Source of the DNA: an uncultured Bacteroidia bacterium
GTDB taxonomy: Bacteria; Bacteroidota; Bacteroidia; SpSt-205
DNA: 9,247 nucleotides
NCBI GenBank assembly: GCA_937995505.1
Contig: CALKJV010000106.1
Location: forward strand, 1-9,247
Direction of reading: 5' to 3'
Both the position numbers and the translations under genes were made by a program. A model generated the notes under the pieces. That model saw only the letters and a list, made by a program, of their open reading frames with translations, did not search any database and had not been told where the DNA came from. Positions 1 to 6,239 of the stretch are shown here, one piece after another. The stretch's first letter is position 1. Each line of letters starts with the position of its first letter.

Positions 1-1
1 C

Positions 2-973
2 ACGCCTCGCCCTTTACCGAAGGGCCTGCGCAGCAAAATCGCCCTCCTGACCAATGTACCCAAAAATGCTGTCATCCAAGCAGTTGATGTGCCGAATATC
101 TACCTGGTGCCCTTTCAACTGCGCAAAGAGCGCATAGATGAGGTGATTTTGCGCCGATTTCGGCTGCCCCTGCGAGGCGAACCCGACCTAAGCCAATGGA
201 AAACCTTCGTAGAGCGCCTCCAAAACCCCAAAGCCACTGTGCGCATCGGGCTTATCGGCAAGTATGTGGAGCTGCACGACGCCTACAAGTCTATCCACGA
301 AGCGCTTATCCATGCGGCGGGCTGGCATGCTCTGCATGTAGACTTAGAGTGGATCTACTCGGGCGACATCACGCCAGAGAACTGCGAGCGCCGATTGAGA
401 GGCTTACAAGGTCTCTTAGTAGCGCCAGGCTTCGGTGAAAGGGGCCTGGAAGGTAAAATCACTGCAATTCACTACGCTCGCACAAAAGGTGTACCTTTCC
501 TCGGTATTTGCCTCGGCATGCAAATGGCGGTGGTAGAATTTGCCCGACACGTGCTGGGCTGGAAAGAAGCCCACACCACTGAAGTAGCCCCTGATACACC
601 CTATCCCGTGATTGACCTCATGCCTGAGCAGCGCACCCAGACCGATAAAGGCGGCACCATGCGCCTCGGCGCTTATCCGTGCGAGATTCGCAAAGGCACC
701 CTCGCCTGGCGCATCTACCAGAAACCCCTCATCTACGAGCGCCATCGCCACCGCTACGAGCTCAATAACGCTTTCCGCCCCCAGCTGGAAGGAGCCGGCC
801 TTATCGTGAGCGGCGTATACCGAGAGAAAAACTTAGCCGAGATTATTGAGCTCAGAGGGCATCCTTTTTTTGTGGGGGTGCAGTTTCATCCGGAGTTTCA
901 GAGTCGAGTAGAAGAGGCGCATCCGCTTTTCACGGCATTTGTGGAGGCGGCGGCTCGCACCGCAGCTGACTGA
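2..973 (+). CDS. pyrG: CTP synthase, C-terminal part (5' end outside window)
   Basis: CTP synthase makes CTP from UTP, ATP and glutamine in the cytoplasm, the last step of pyrimidine nucleotide synthesis. The reading frame is open from base 2, so the gene enters from the left edge. The 323 visible residues cover the end of the synthetase domain (RSKIALLTNV, then VDVPNIYLVP) and the whole class I glutamine amidotransferase domain; E. coli PyrG has 545 residues, so roughly 215-220 are missing. The glutaminase nucleophile is the Cys of FLGICLGMQ (codon 509-511), and the His and Glu of the triad lie in QFHPEF (887-889 and 893-895). GKYVELHDAYKS, GGTMRLG and ERHRHRYE are family hallmarks. The GTG at 89 is internal, not the start. 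VAPGFGERG, where E. coli has VPGGFGYRG, is the form I associate with Bacteroidota. The last 44 nt overlap the convergent ATL gene. Identification is secure. Confidence 0.97.
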   Translation, partial: TPRPLPKGLRSKIALLTNVPKNAVIQAVDVPNIYLVPFQLRKERIDEVILRRFRLPLRGEPDLSQWKTFVERLQNPKATVRIGLIGKYVELHDAYKSIHEALIHAAGWHALHVDLEWIYSGDITPENCERRLRGLQGLLVAPGFGERGLEGKITAIHYARTKGVPFLGICLGMQMAVVEFARHVLGWKEAHTTEVAPDTPYPVIDLMPEQRTQTDKGGTMRLGAYPCEIRKGTLAWRIYQKPLIYERHRHRYELNNAFRPQLEGAGLIVSGVYREKNLAEIIELRGHPFFVGVQFHPEFQSRVEEAHPLFTAFVEAAARTAAD

Positions 974-1331
974 AAAATACGCTTGGCCAGGGCAAATGCT
1001 CCGCAGGATCCCAGAAGCGCTCGGTAAAATTCTGTACCCGGTCCTCCTCTACGAGGAGACCTTCTGCGACTAAGCGCTCCGCCATCGCAGTCGGCGTGGG
1101 GAAATGAAACTTGCCGGTAAGATACCCTAAGCGATTGACGACCCGATGTGCCGGTACAGGGGGCTGGGCTGCATGACTGGCATTCATTGCGTAGCCAACT
1201 AAGCGAGCGGCCTGGGGCGCCCCCAAATAGCGCGCAATAGCTCCATAGCTCGTGACTCGCCCGGGGGGTATCCTACGTACCACCGCCCAGACCCGCTCAA
1301 AGAAGTCAGGCTCCTCCTCCCCCCGCCCCAT
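930..1331 (-). CDS. MGMT-fold alkyltransferase-like protein (ATL), catalytic Cys replaced by Ala
   Basis: This 133-residue protein has the DNA-binding fold of O6-alkylguanine-DNA alkyltransferase: FFERVWAVVRRIPPGRVTSYGAIA (residues 10-33), with the base-flipping Tyr at 29, GAPQAARLVGYAMN carrying the Arg finger (R43), and HRVVNRLGYLTGK. The active-site PCHR motif reads PAHR (Ala61), so it cannot accept an alkyl group. By analogy with ATL proteins, which usually have PWHR, it probably binds alkylated guanine and recruits nucleotide excision repair; that role is inferred. The ATG at 1331 lies inside the end of tdk (26-nt overlap), suggesting translational coupling, and leaves the usual 8-10 residues before FFE. 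Relatives normally end near FWDPxxxL (here about residue 113). This copy runs about 20 residues further, with a Pro-rich tail, before stopping inside the antisense of the pyrG 3' end. Family assignment is firm; function is moderate. Confidence 0.88.
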   Translation of the reverse strand: MGRGEEEPDFFERVWAVVRRIPPGRVTSYGAIARYLGAPQAARLVGYAMNASHAAQPPVPAHRVVNRLGYLTGKFHFPTPTAMAERLVAEGLLVEEDRVQNFTERFWDPAEHLPWPSVFFSQLRCEPPPPQMP

Positions 1332-1911
1332 CCCCTACCGACTGGTAGTGTGCTCTTAGCCGATAAAAGACCTGGCGAGAGACGGGTTCGTAGAGCTGCT
1401 GCCCGCCCGGTAGCACCGTCTCAGAAGTACTGGCCTTGCGGTACGAATAGTGCGCTAAGCCCCCCGTACGCGCACACACGGCATGCAGCTTAGTTACAAA
1501 CTCTGCGATAGCCATCAGATACGGCATAGGTCCGAAAGGGCGCCCACGGTAGTCCATATCTAAGCCGGCGATGATTACTCGTTTGCCGGCATTGGCGAGG
1601 CGGTCAGCTACTTCCACAATCCCTTCGTCAAAAAACTGGGCTTCGTCTATGGCCACTACCTCGGCTTCGGCGCTCAAAAGGTAGACCGCATCTGAGTTGG
1701 GCACTGGGGTAGCTTCTAAGAGGGTCTGGTCGTGGGATACGATAGCTGTGGCGTGATAGCGGGTATCTATGTCGGGCTTGAAGAGGCGTATGCGTTGGCC
1801 GGCGATCTGGGCGCGACGCACCCGCCGAAGGAGCTCTTCGGTTTTGCCCGAAAACATTCCCCCGCAAATCACTTCAATCCACCCCGTACCCGGCGACAGA
1901 ATCGGCTCCAT
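1306..1911 (-). CDS. tdk: Thymidine kinase, type II (TK1-like)
   Basis: Thymidine kinase phosphorylates thymidine to dTMP with ATP in the cytoplasmic salvage pathway. The 201-residue protein has the family's usual size. The P-loop is GGMFSGKT (17-24), the DE box with the catalytic Glu is VVAIDEAQFF (Glu90), GLDMDYRGRPFG (116-127) follows, and LPGGQQLYEP leads to the lasso tyrosine (Tyr174). The zinc domain is odd: of the four usual ligands only Cys146 remains, with Thr149, Ser178 and Val181 at the other positions. I recall similar CxRTG and YEPLSRAAY forms in other Bacteroidota Tdks, so this looks lineage-typical rather than a defect. The ATG at 1911 lies 4 nt after a TAnnTTTG box and 24 nt after the HMA stop. 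The C-terminal Gly-rich tail (DGAGGGGA) is encoded in the 26 nt shared with the ATL start. Identification is secure. Confidence 0.95.
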   Translation of the reverse strand: MEPILSPGTGWIEVICGGMFSGKTEELLRRVRRAQIAGQRIRLFKPDIDTRYHATAIVSHDQTLLEATPVPNSDAVYLLSAEAEVVAIDEAQFFDEGIVEVADRLANAGKRVIIAGLDMDYRGRPFGPMPYLMAIAEFVTKLHAVCARTGGLAHYSYRKASTSETVLPGGQQLYEPVSRQVFYRLRAHYQSVGDGAGGGGA

Positions 1912-1915
1912 ACCG

Positions 1916-1923
1916 CAAAAATA
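1916..1923 (-). promoter_or_regulatory. Bacteroidota-type -7 box (TATTTTTG) before tdk
   Basis: The minus strand reads TATTTTTG followed by CGGT and then the tdk ATG. This matches the Bacteroidota primary sigma -7 consensus TAnnTTTG at every fixed position. It lies in the 24-nt gap between the HMA gene and tdk. Transcription would begin at or within a few bases of the start codon, giving a leaderless or near-leaderless tdk-ATL mRNA. I see no convincing TTG/TTTG -33 element at about 19-23 nt upstream, so the call rests on the -7 box, its position, and its similarity to the boxes at two other starts here. Confidence 0.6.
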
Positions 1924-1935
1924 CCAGCCCTTAGC

Positions 1936-2262
1936 TCAGTGCGGCGTATCTACCTTACAGCAGGCAGGCAACCGCTCAAAAGCCGACGGATCGCGCCGCA
2001 CCGTATCGGCATCGTACCCTACCCGGGCAATAGCCTGACGAATCCGCTCAGGGGAGGTCTTGTCCTTGCGATACACGACGGTAATCCACTTTTTGGGCAC
2101 ATCTACTTCTACATGTCGGATGCCCCGCTGCGTAGAAAGACCTTTCACGAGGGTACGGCGGCAAGTCTGGCACACAATCGTAGGGCTATGAATCTGCACG
2201 GTATCTAATTGGGCCCGCAGCAGAGCTCCCAGCCAAAAAAGGCCCAGAAAGGCTATTCGCAT
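1936..2262 (-). CDS. Small exported heavy-metal-associated (HMA) domain protein
   Basis: This 108-residue protein begins MRIAFLGLFWLGALLRAQ, a short signal peptide with cleavage likely near Ala17/Gln18, so it should be exported to the periplasm or, less likely, anchored. The mature part is one HMA fold (about residues 20-90): TIVCQTCRRTL holds the metal-binding CxxC (Cys31, Cys34), and GIRHVEVDV, ITVVYRKDKTS and IRQAIARVGYDAD supply the remaining strands and helix. A second Cys pair, ACCK (101-102), sits near the C terminus. MerP and CopZ-type domains bind Hg(II) or Cu(I) with such a CxxC; the metal here is unknown. The open frame extends upstream to 2475, but that part has no family character. 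The ATG at 2262 is preferred because it begins a signal peptide and follows a TAnnTTTG box by 3 nt. The gene overlaps the transporter stop by 10 nt. No transporter ATPase partner is visible. Confidence 0.85.
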   Translation of the reverse strand: MRIAFLGLFWLGALLRAQLDTVQIHSPTIVCQTCRRTLVKGLSTQRGIRHVEVDVPKKWITVVYRKDKTSPERIRQAIARVGYDADTVRRDPSAFERLPACCKVDTPH

Positions 2263-3575
2263 GGACAAAGATAGGCATTTTGAGGGAGTAGCTTGCGGGT
2301 CAAGGGCCACACAAGTAGCAGCGTACCCAACCGTGCAGCCAGCAAAGCGCCCATGACGGCATATAAGGCCGGCAAGCGCAGGGCAAAAAGCCCAATCCCC
2401 GCGAAGGTCAAGGTAGCTGCCAGCTCCACTGCACCGATGAGGAGGTTGATGCGAGTGGCACGCCCCCAGATACATACGCCCTTCAGGTAGGCTAAATAGG
2501 TTACGATAGCAGGCATAGGCGCGCCGAGGAGGAGCCCTACCTTAGCTAAGGCCTGTACCGAGTCAGGTAGGGAAAATACCCTGCCCAGCCACACTTCGCG
2601 CAGGAGCGGTAGAGCCAGCAGGAGGAGCCCCATGCTACTAAGTACCCCTAAGGCATGGGCAAAAGGCAAGAGACTTCGCCGGGCTGAGGTACTGAGAAGG
2701 ACAATGACCACTTCCTGGTAGGCCACGCCCAGGCAGCTAAAAAGGAAAAGGGTATTAGTTACGGCCGGGTAAGCGGCGAGGGACAAAAGGGGTTCTCTCC
2801 CTCGGGCCATAAGCAGCGTAAGCAGGGGCGTAAGCGCCACATGGAGAATAGAGGTGAAAAGCAGCGGGCTATAGAAAGCCAGGATTTGCCGCTGGGAAAG
2901 GGGGGCTTCTACGGAAGGGGGTAACTTCCCTAAGGAGCTATGGGCCCATAAGCGAATAGCCAGCATTTCGGCGGTTACGCCGGTAGAGAGCGACAAAGCG
3001 GCAATCCAGACGCTGGGCCAGGGGAGGAACTTCGCAGCGAGGGTAGCGGTGAGGGTAAGGGCAGCTAAGCGCACTACGGTACCCCAAGCCACGGCCCGAG
3101 AACGCCCCTGCCGAATAAGGATGCCCTGCCAGAGACGCCTGTATCCGATAGCCGCAGGCCACGGCACCAAAAGCCATATAGCGCCTGCTACCCGCAGGGC
3201 CATGGCTTCGGGCAGCTGCCAGATGAAGGAATTGAGCCATAGCAATACCTCAGGCACCCCTAGAAGGCCCATGACGCCGGAGAGGGGGAGGTTTAGTCTC
3301 GTGGCGAAGCGCCAAAGCCGCTCGTAGTTAGGCCGGTTATCGCCCAGCGCAGCCCCAGCGCTAAGGAGCATCATGATGGGCGCCTCTACAATCAGCGCCA
3401 CTGCAAAAGCTACACTGAAAGCCGCTAATCCTTCGGTGGGGTAAGGTAAGCGCCCAATCAGTGAGACCAGAATAGGGCCTTCTACGGCCATCATGAGCCA
3501 GTTGAGGGCTAAAGGCCCCCACAGGCGAAAGATCCGCCCCCAAGCGCCAGGCTCTGATAAGGCTGCCCAGCTCAT
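2253..3575 (-). CDS. ANKH/MATE-like polytopic membrane transporter (MOP superfamily), substrate unknown
   Basis: The 440-residue protein is very hydrophobic with about 11-12 likely membrane segments (roughly 17-40, 48-72, 93-118, 128-146, 163-183, 187-207, 232-256, 264-294, 303-324, 345-363, 376-398, 402-424). The first segment carries GPLALNWLMMAVEGPI and the fourth ends in PWPAAIGYRRLWQGILIRQG. I recall these two motifs from a poorly characterised bacterial family annotated as MATE-like or related to progressive ankylosis protein ANKH, which in animals exports ATP, pyrophosphate or citrate. Topology and length fit the MOP flippase superfamily. The start is the ATG at 3575: it overlaps the ligase TGA as ATGA, the classic coupling arrangement, whereas the 50 residues of open frame upstream are the ligase tail in another frame. 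Coupling to a cell-wall-type ligase suggests export linked to D-amino acids, peptides or envelope precursors, but that is inference. A lipid II flippase (MurJ, about 14 segments) is a less likely alternative. Confidence 0.7.
   Translation of the reverse strand: MSWAALSEPGAWGRIFRLWGPLALNWLMMAVEGPILVSLIGRLPYPTEGLAAFSVAFAVALIVEAPIMMLLSAGAALGDNRPNYERLWRFATRLNLPLSGVMGLLGVPEVLLWLNSFIWQLPEAMALRVAGAIWLLVPWPAAIGYRRLWQGILIRQGRSRAVAWGTVVRLAALTLTATLAAKFLPWPSVWIAALSLSTGVTAEMLAIRLWAHSSLGKLPPSVEAPLSQRQILAFYSPLLFTSILHVALTPLLTLLMARGREPLLSLAAYPAVTNTLFLFSCLGVAYQEVVIVLLSTSARRSLLPFAHALGVLSSMGLLLLALPLLREVWLGRVFSLPDSVQALAKVGLLLGAPMPAIVTYLAYLKGVCIWGRATRINLLIGAVELAATLTFAGIGLFALRLPALYAVMGALLAARLGTLLLVWPLTRKLLPQNAYLCPCE
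2266..2273 (-). promoter_or_regulatory. Bacteroidota-type -7 box (TATCTTTG) before the HMA gene
   Basis: The minus strand reads TATCTTTG, then TCC, then the HMA ATG at 2262. It matches TAnnTTTG exactly and lies inside the last codons of the transporter gene, so it would be an internal promoter. Its spacing to the start (3 nt) is close to that of the boxes before tdk and the ligase (4 nt). The nearest upstream TTG is about 27 nt away, longer than the usual spacing, so the -33 element is not supported. Confidence 0.5.
3572..3575 (-). promoter_or_regulatory. ATGA stop/start overlap coupling ligase and transporter
   Basis: On the minus strand the transporter ATG (3575-3573) and the ligase TGA (3574-3572) share ATGA. 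Such 4-nt overlaps normally couple translation, so terminating ribosomes reinitiate. This fixes the transporter start and implies one mRNA and related protein amounts for the two products. No TAnnTTTG box precedes this start, unlike the starts of the ligase, HMA gene and tdk. Confidence 0.75.
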
Positions 3576-6193
3576 AAAGCAGGCAAGCGAAGTTGTGGGC
3601 GCTTCCGCCCCTCTGCTAAAATGTGTTCCAAAATAGCCAAGGGCGTATAGCCCGCTAGCATTGCCTGATGGAAAAATACAGTCGCAGGCGTAAGGCCGGG
3701 GAGCGCGTTCACCTCTATGGGCCAAAACTCTACCTGTCCTCCCCCCAAAAGCCGCACAAACCCATCTACTCGCGCATAACCATGTAGGCCCAGTGCTTCT
3801 GCGATGGCCTCAACGGTACGCTGCACTTCTGCTAAGGCGGCGGAGTTTGCCGATAGGTCAGCGGGGTACAGCCGAGCTGGCGTAATATTCTGCCCTGCCC
3901 CTGCTAAAAATTTCTCTTCTAAGCGGAGGATGCCTGTGCCTTTCACGGTCTCACTGGGGGGAAAAGCCTGATACCGTACCTGTCCGCCCTCTGTGTGGGT
4001 GATCACACCCACAGTAACCTCTACCCATTCAGGGCCATGGAGGTAAGTTTCTATGAGGGCTTCATCTTTGGCCGGGAAGGGCGCATCTGCCGCTAAGCCT
4101 AAACTTTCTCGGAGCGCCGGAGATAGCTCTGGCTCCGCCCGAAAGATAGCCTGTAAATACTGCGCTAAAGCCTCTCGGTGCGGGATTACCATTACTCCGC
4201 TGCTGCATCCCTCATCCACAGGCTTGGCGATAAGGGGATAGGGTCCACAGGCTTCCTCAATGGTGCTTAGGAGGGACTCGGCATCTTGCTGCCAAGCAGA
4301 ACGCTGCGCCCGATAGTGCCTGGGCACTCGGAAGCCCCGCTGCGCTAAGTAGCTCTGCGTAGCTGCCTTATCCATCGCTAAGGCACAAGCGGACGGACCG
4401 CTCCCATTGTAGGGCAAACCCAGTCTATCCAGGCGCTGTTGCACTGTGCCGTCTTCGCCTGGTCGCCCATGAAGCGCCAAAAACACAAAATTAACCCGCT
4501 CTGCCAGCTCCTCCCAAGATACAGGCCGAGCCGCATACGCTGCATGGAGCGCATACGCCCGAGAGATATCCGCTAGACGCTCTCGGGTACGAGCGGTAAC
4601 CTCTGGAGGCGTAGAGGCCCGTAGGGCACGGGCTACATCATCTGCATTGTCTTTGAAAAGCAAGCGCGGGGGAAGCTCCCAGAGTTGAAGCGCTTGCCCA
4701 GACTGCTCCAGAAAGAGGGGCAGTACTGCATAACGGGCCGAAAGCTTCTCTACTACGTTTCGGCCGCTTTCTGAGGAGATATGTCTCTCCGTAGAAGGCC
4801 CCCCGAAAACCACTGCGATAGTCTTTCTTACGGCTAAAGGAGGTTCAGTAGGTCGGCCCAGGAGAAGGCGATTGCGCTTAAGAAACCCCCGCATCGGCCC
4901 TGTGCGAGGCTGCTCCATAGACCGCTCAATCACATAGGTCAGAAAATCTCTCGGTGTGAATCCCACTTCCGCTACTTGGTGAAACAAAAGGGAGGCCGGC
5001 AGCATCCCCGAAGTGGTATTAGGGTCATTGAAGTACACGACTCCGGCTTTGTCTACAATCCCATCTATACGGGCATATACGGAGAGTTGAGCTTTTTCGG
5101 CGAGCCGCTCGGCTTCTCGCTGAATGTCGGCATTGGGCAAAGCCGCCGAGGGAGTAGATTTAGAGCTGGTACCGGCAAGGTATTTTGCGCGGTAGTCGTA
5201 GAGGGTGTCGGCTTTGCGGATATGCGTAGGAGGGAGGGCTACAAATTCGCCGGAGGGCTTCTGCAACACGATCACTGAGAACTCCTCTCCCGAAACAAAT
5301 GCTTCCGCCAAAAGGGAAGGCGGACTGTCCCAGGCTTCTACATACCCCTGGCGTGGCCGCTTCTGTAAAAAATGTTCCAGCTCTGCCCAGTCTGTAATGA
5401 CTTGGCGGGGCGCTCCACCTCGGTCTCGGTAGAGTATAGGCAAGCTCAGCCCTTGCGTGAGGTCCAGTAGTTTCGCGGTGGGTCGGTCTGGCAGCCAAGC
5501 CGCCGGCCAGGTGAAGGCACAACGATACGCCTGCTCCAGCACCTCTTCGGGAGAATGGCACACCGCCACCCCGATAGTAGAGCCTTGGAGGGGATGCTTG
5601 AGCACGCAGGGGAAGCCCACTTCGTCGCCAATCTGCTCTACTATTTGCTTCGGCTGCTGCCATAGCCACGCCCGAGGAAAAATCACATGTTTCGGCACGG
5701 CAAACCCTTGCCCGGCTAACCAACTGCGTTGAGCGGCTTTATCCATGCCCCACGCACTGCCCCACAAGCCTACGCCTGTGTAGGGTAGTCCCACTTGCTC
5801 TAGGAGTCCTTGGATGCTTCCATCTTCCCCCCCCAACCCATGCAGCACGAGAAAAGCCCCATCTATGGCTTCGCTTAGAGCCTCTACGGGCAAGACAGGC
5901 CCTAAGCGCGTGAGGGCCTGCATGTAGAGCGAGCTTTCGGGATACGCTATCTGCTCGGCATACAAGGGGAATCGTACGCCTGCGGGAAACAGCTCCGCCG
6001 GCGGAAAGAAATCCGACAACATGCCATAATACAAGTAGCTCGGCGATAGACGCACAAACCGATGAAAAGCATCCAGAAAGATGGGAATAGGTTCAAAATA
6101 GCGTCGGTCGAGGAGATCATACACAGTGCGACCGCCCGCATAGGAAATCTCACGCTCTCGGGAGGCGCCACCGAAAAGTACGCCTATTCGCAC
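3572..6193 (-). CDS. Fused tandem D-alanine--D-alanine ligase-like protein (two ATP-grasp modules)
   Basis: At 873 residues this is more than twice the usual Ddl length (about 300-370), and it has two full Ddl modules in one frame. Module 1 (about 1-425): GGASREREIS with Glu13, LHGLGGEDGSIQ, ATP lysines K152 and K199, GSTIGV with Ser205, DYRAKYL with K337/Y338, RID with R375/D377, and NDPNTTSGM, where Asp390 replaces the metal-ligand Glu and Asn392 is kept. It carries an insertion at about 232-293. Module 2 (about 456-873): GGPSTERHIS with Glu469, LHGRPGEDGTVQ, K609, K657, EGCSSG with Cys663 at the Ser position, EEKFL with K761/F762 at the Tyr position, RVD with R808/D810, and intact E827/N829 in PIEVNALPG. 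Family knowledge predicts ATP-dependent joining of two D-Ala residues for peptidoglycan; what each half joins is open. I recall similarly long Ddl annotations in Bacteroidota. The GTG start at 6193 directly precedes the first strand and follows a promoter box by 4 nt. Confidence 0.88.
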   Translation of the reverse strand: MRIGVLFGGASREREISYAGGRTVYDLLDRRYFEPIPIFLDAFHRFVRLSPSYLYYGMLSDFFPPAELFPAGVRFPLYAEQIAYPESSLYMQALTRLGPVLPVEALSEAIDGAFLVLHGLGGEDGSIQGLLEQVGLPYTGVGLWGSAWGMDKAAQRSWLAGQGFAVPKHVIFPRAWLWQQPKQIVEQIGDEVGFPCVLKHPLQGSTIGVAVCHSPEEVLEQAYRCAFTWPAAWLPDRPTAKLLDLTQGLSLPILYRDRGGAPRQVITDWAELEHFLQKRPRQGYVEAWDSPPSLLAEAFVSGEEFSVIVLQKPSGEFVALPPTHIRKADTLYDYRAKYLAGTSSKSTPSAALPNADIQREAERLAEKAQLSVYARIDGIVDKAGVVYFNDPNTTSGMLPASLLFHQVAEVGFTPRDFLTYVIERSMEQPRTGPMRGFLKRNRLLLGRPTEPPLAVRKTIAVVFGGPSTERHISSESGRNVVEKLSARYAVLPLFLEQSGQALQLWELPPRLLFKDNADDVARALRASTPPEVTARTRERLADISRAYALHAAYAARPVSWEELAERVNFVFLALHGRPGEDGTVQQRLDRLGLPYNGSGPSACALAMDKAATQSYLAQRGFRVPRHYRAQRSAWQQDAESLLSTIEEACGPYPLIAKPVDEGCSSGVMVIPHREALAQYLQAIFRAEPELSPALRESLGLAADAPFPAKDEALIETYLHGPEWVEVTVGVITHTEGGQVRYQAFPPSETVKGTGILRLEEKFLAGAGQNITPARLYPADLSANSAALAEVQRTVEAIAEALGLHGYARVDGFVRLLGGGQVEFWPIEVNALPGLTPATVFFHQAMLAGYTPLAILEHILAEGRKRPQLRLPAL

Positions 6194-6197
6194 AGCG

Positions 6198-6205
6198 CAA
6201 AAGTA
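6198..6205 (-). promoter_or_regulatory. Bacteroidota-type -7 box (TACTTTTG) before the ligase gene
   Basis: The minus strand reads TACTTTTG, then CGCT, then the GTG start at 6193. It matches TAnnTTTG fully. Its layout (box, CGsT, start codon) is almost the same as at tdk, so a leaderless or near-leaderless transcript is likely. No -33 TTG is evident at normal spacing. The box supports GTG 6193 as the true start. Confidence 0.6.
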
Positions 6206-6239
6206 GCAGCTTGGCGGGGCTATGGCATGGCTTTTGTTT

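Noticed and set aside
416..751. Antisense open frames inside pyrG, and similar long shadow frames in the ligase and lon genes
   Set aside because: They are mirror frames of GC-rich genes, with no recognisable domains and compositions unlike real proteins.
1936..2475. Longer 179-residue reading frame for the HMA protein beginning at 2475
   Set aside because: The first 71 residues have no family features and lie antiparallel-free but out of frame within the transporter gene. The ATG at 2262 begins a clear signal peptide and follows a promoter box.
3576..3725. N-terminal extension of the transporter to 3725
   Set aside because: These 50 codons overlap the ligase 3' end in another frame and are not membrane-like. 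The ATGA overlap at 3572-3575 gives the natural start.
4486..4493. TAATTTTG on the minus strand inside the ligase gene
   Set aside because: No start codon follows within a short distance and it sits mid-module in a conserved reading frame; treated as chance.
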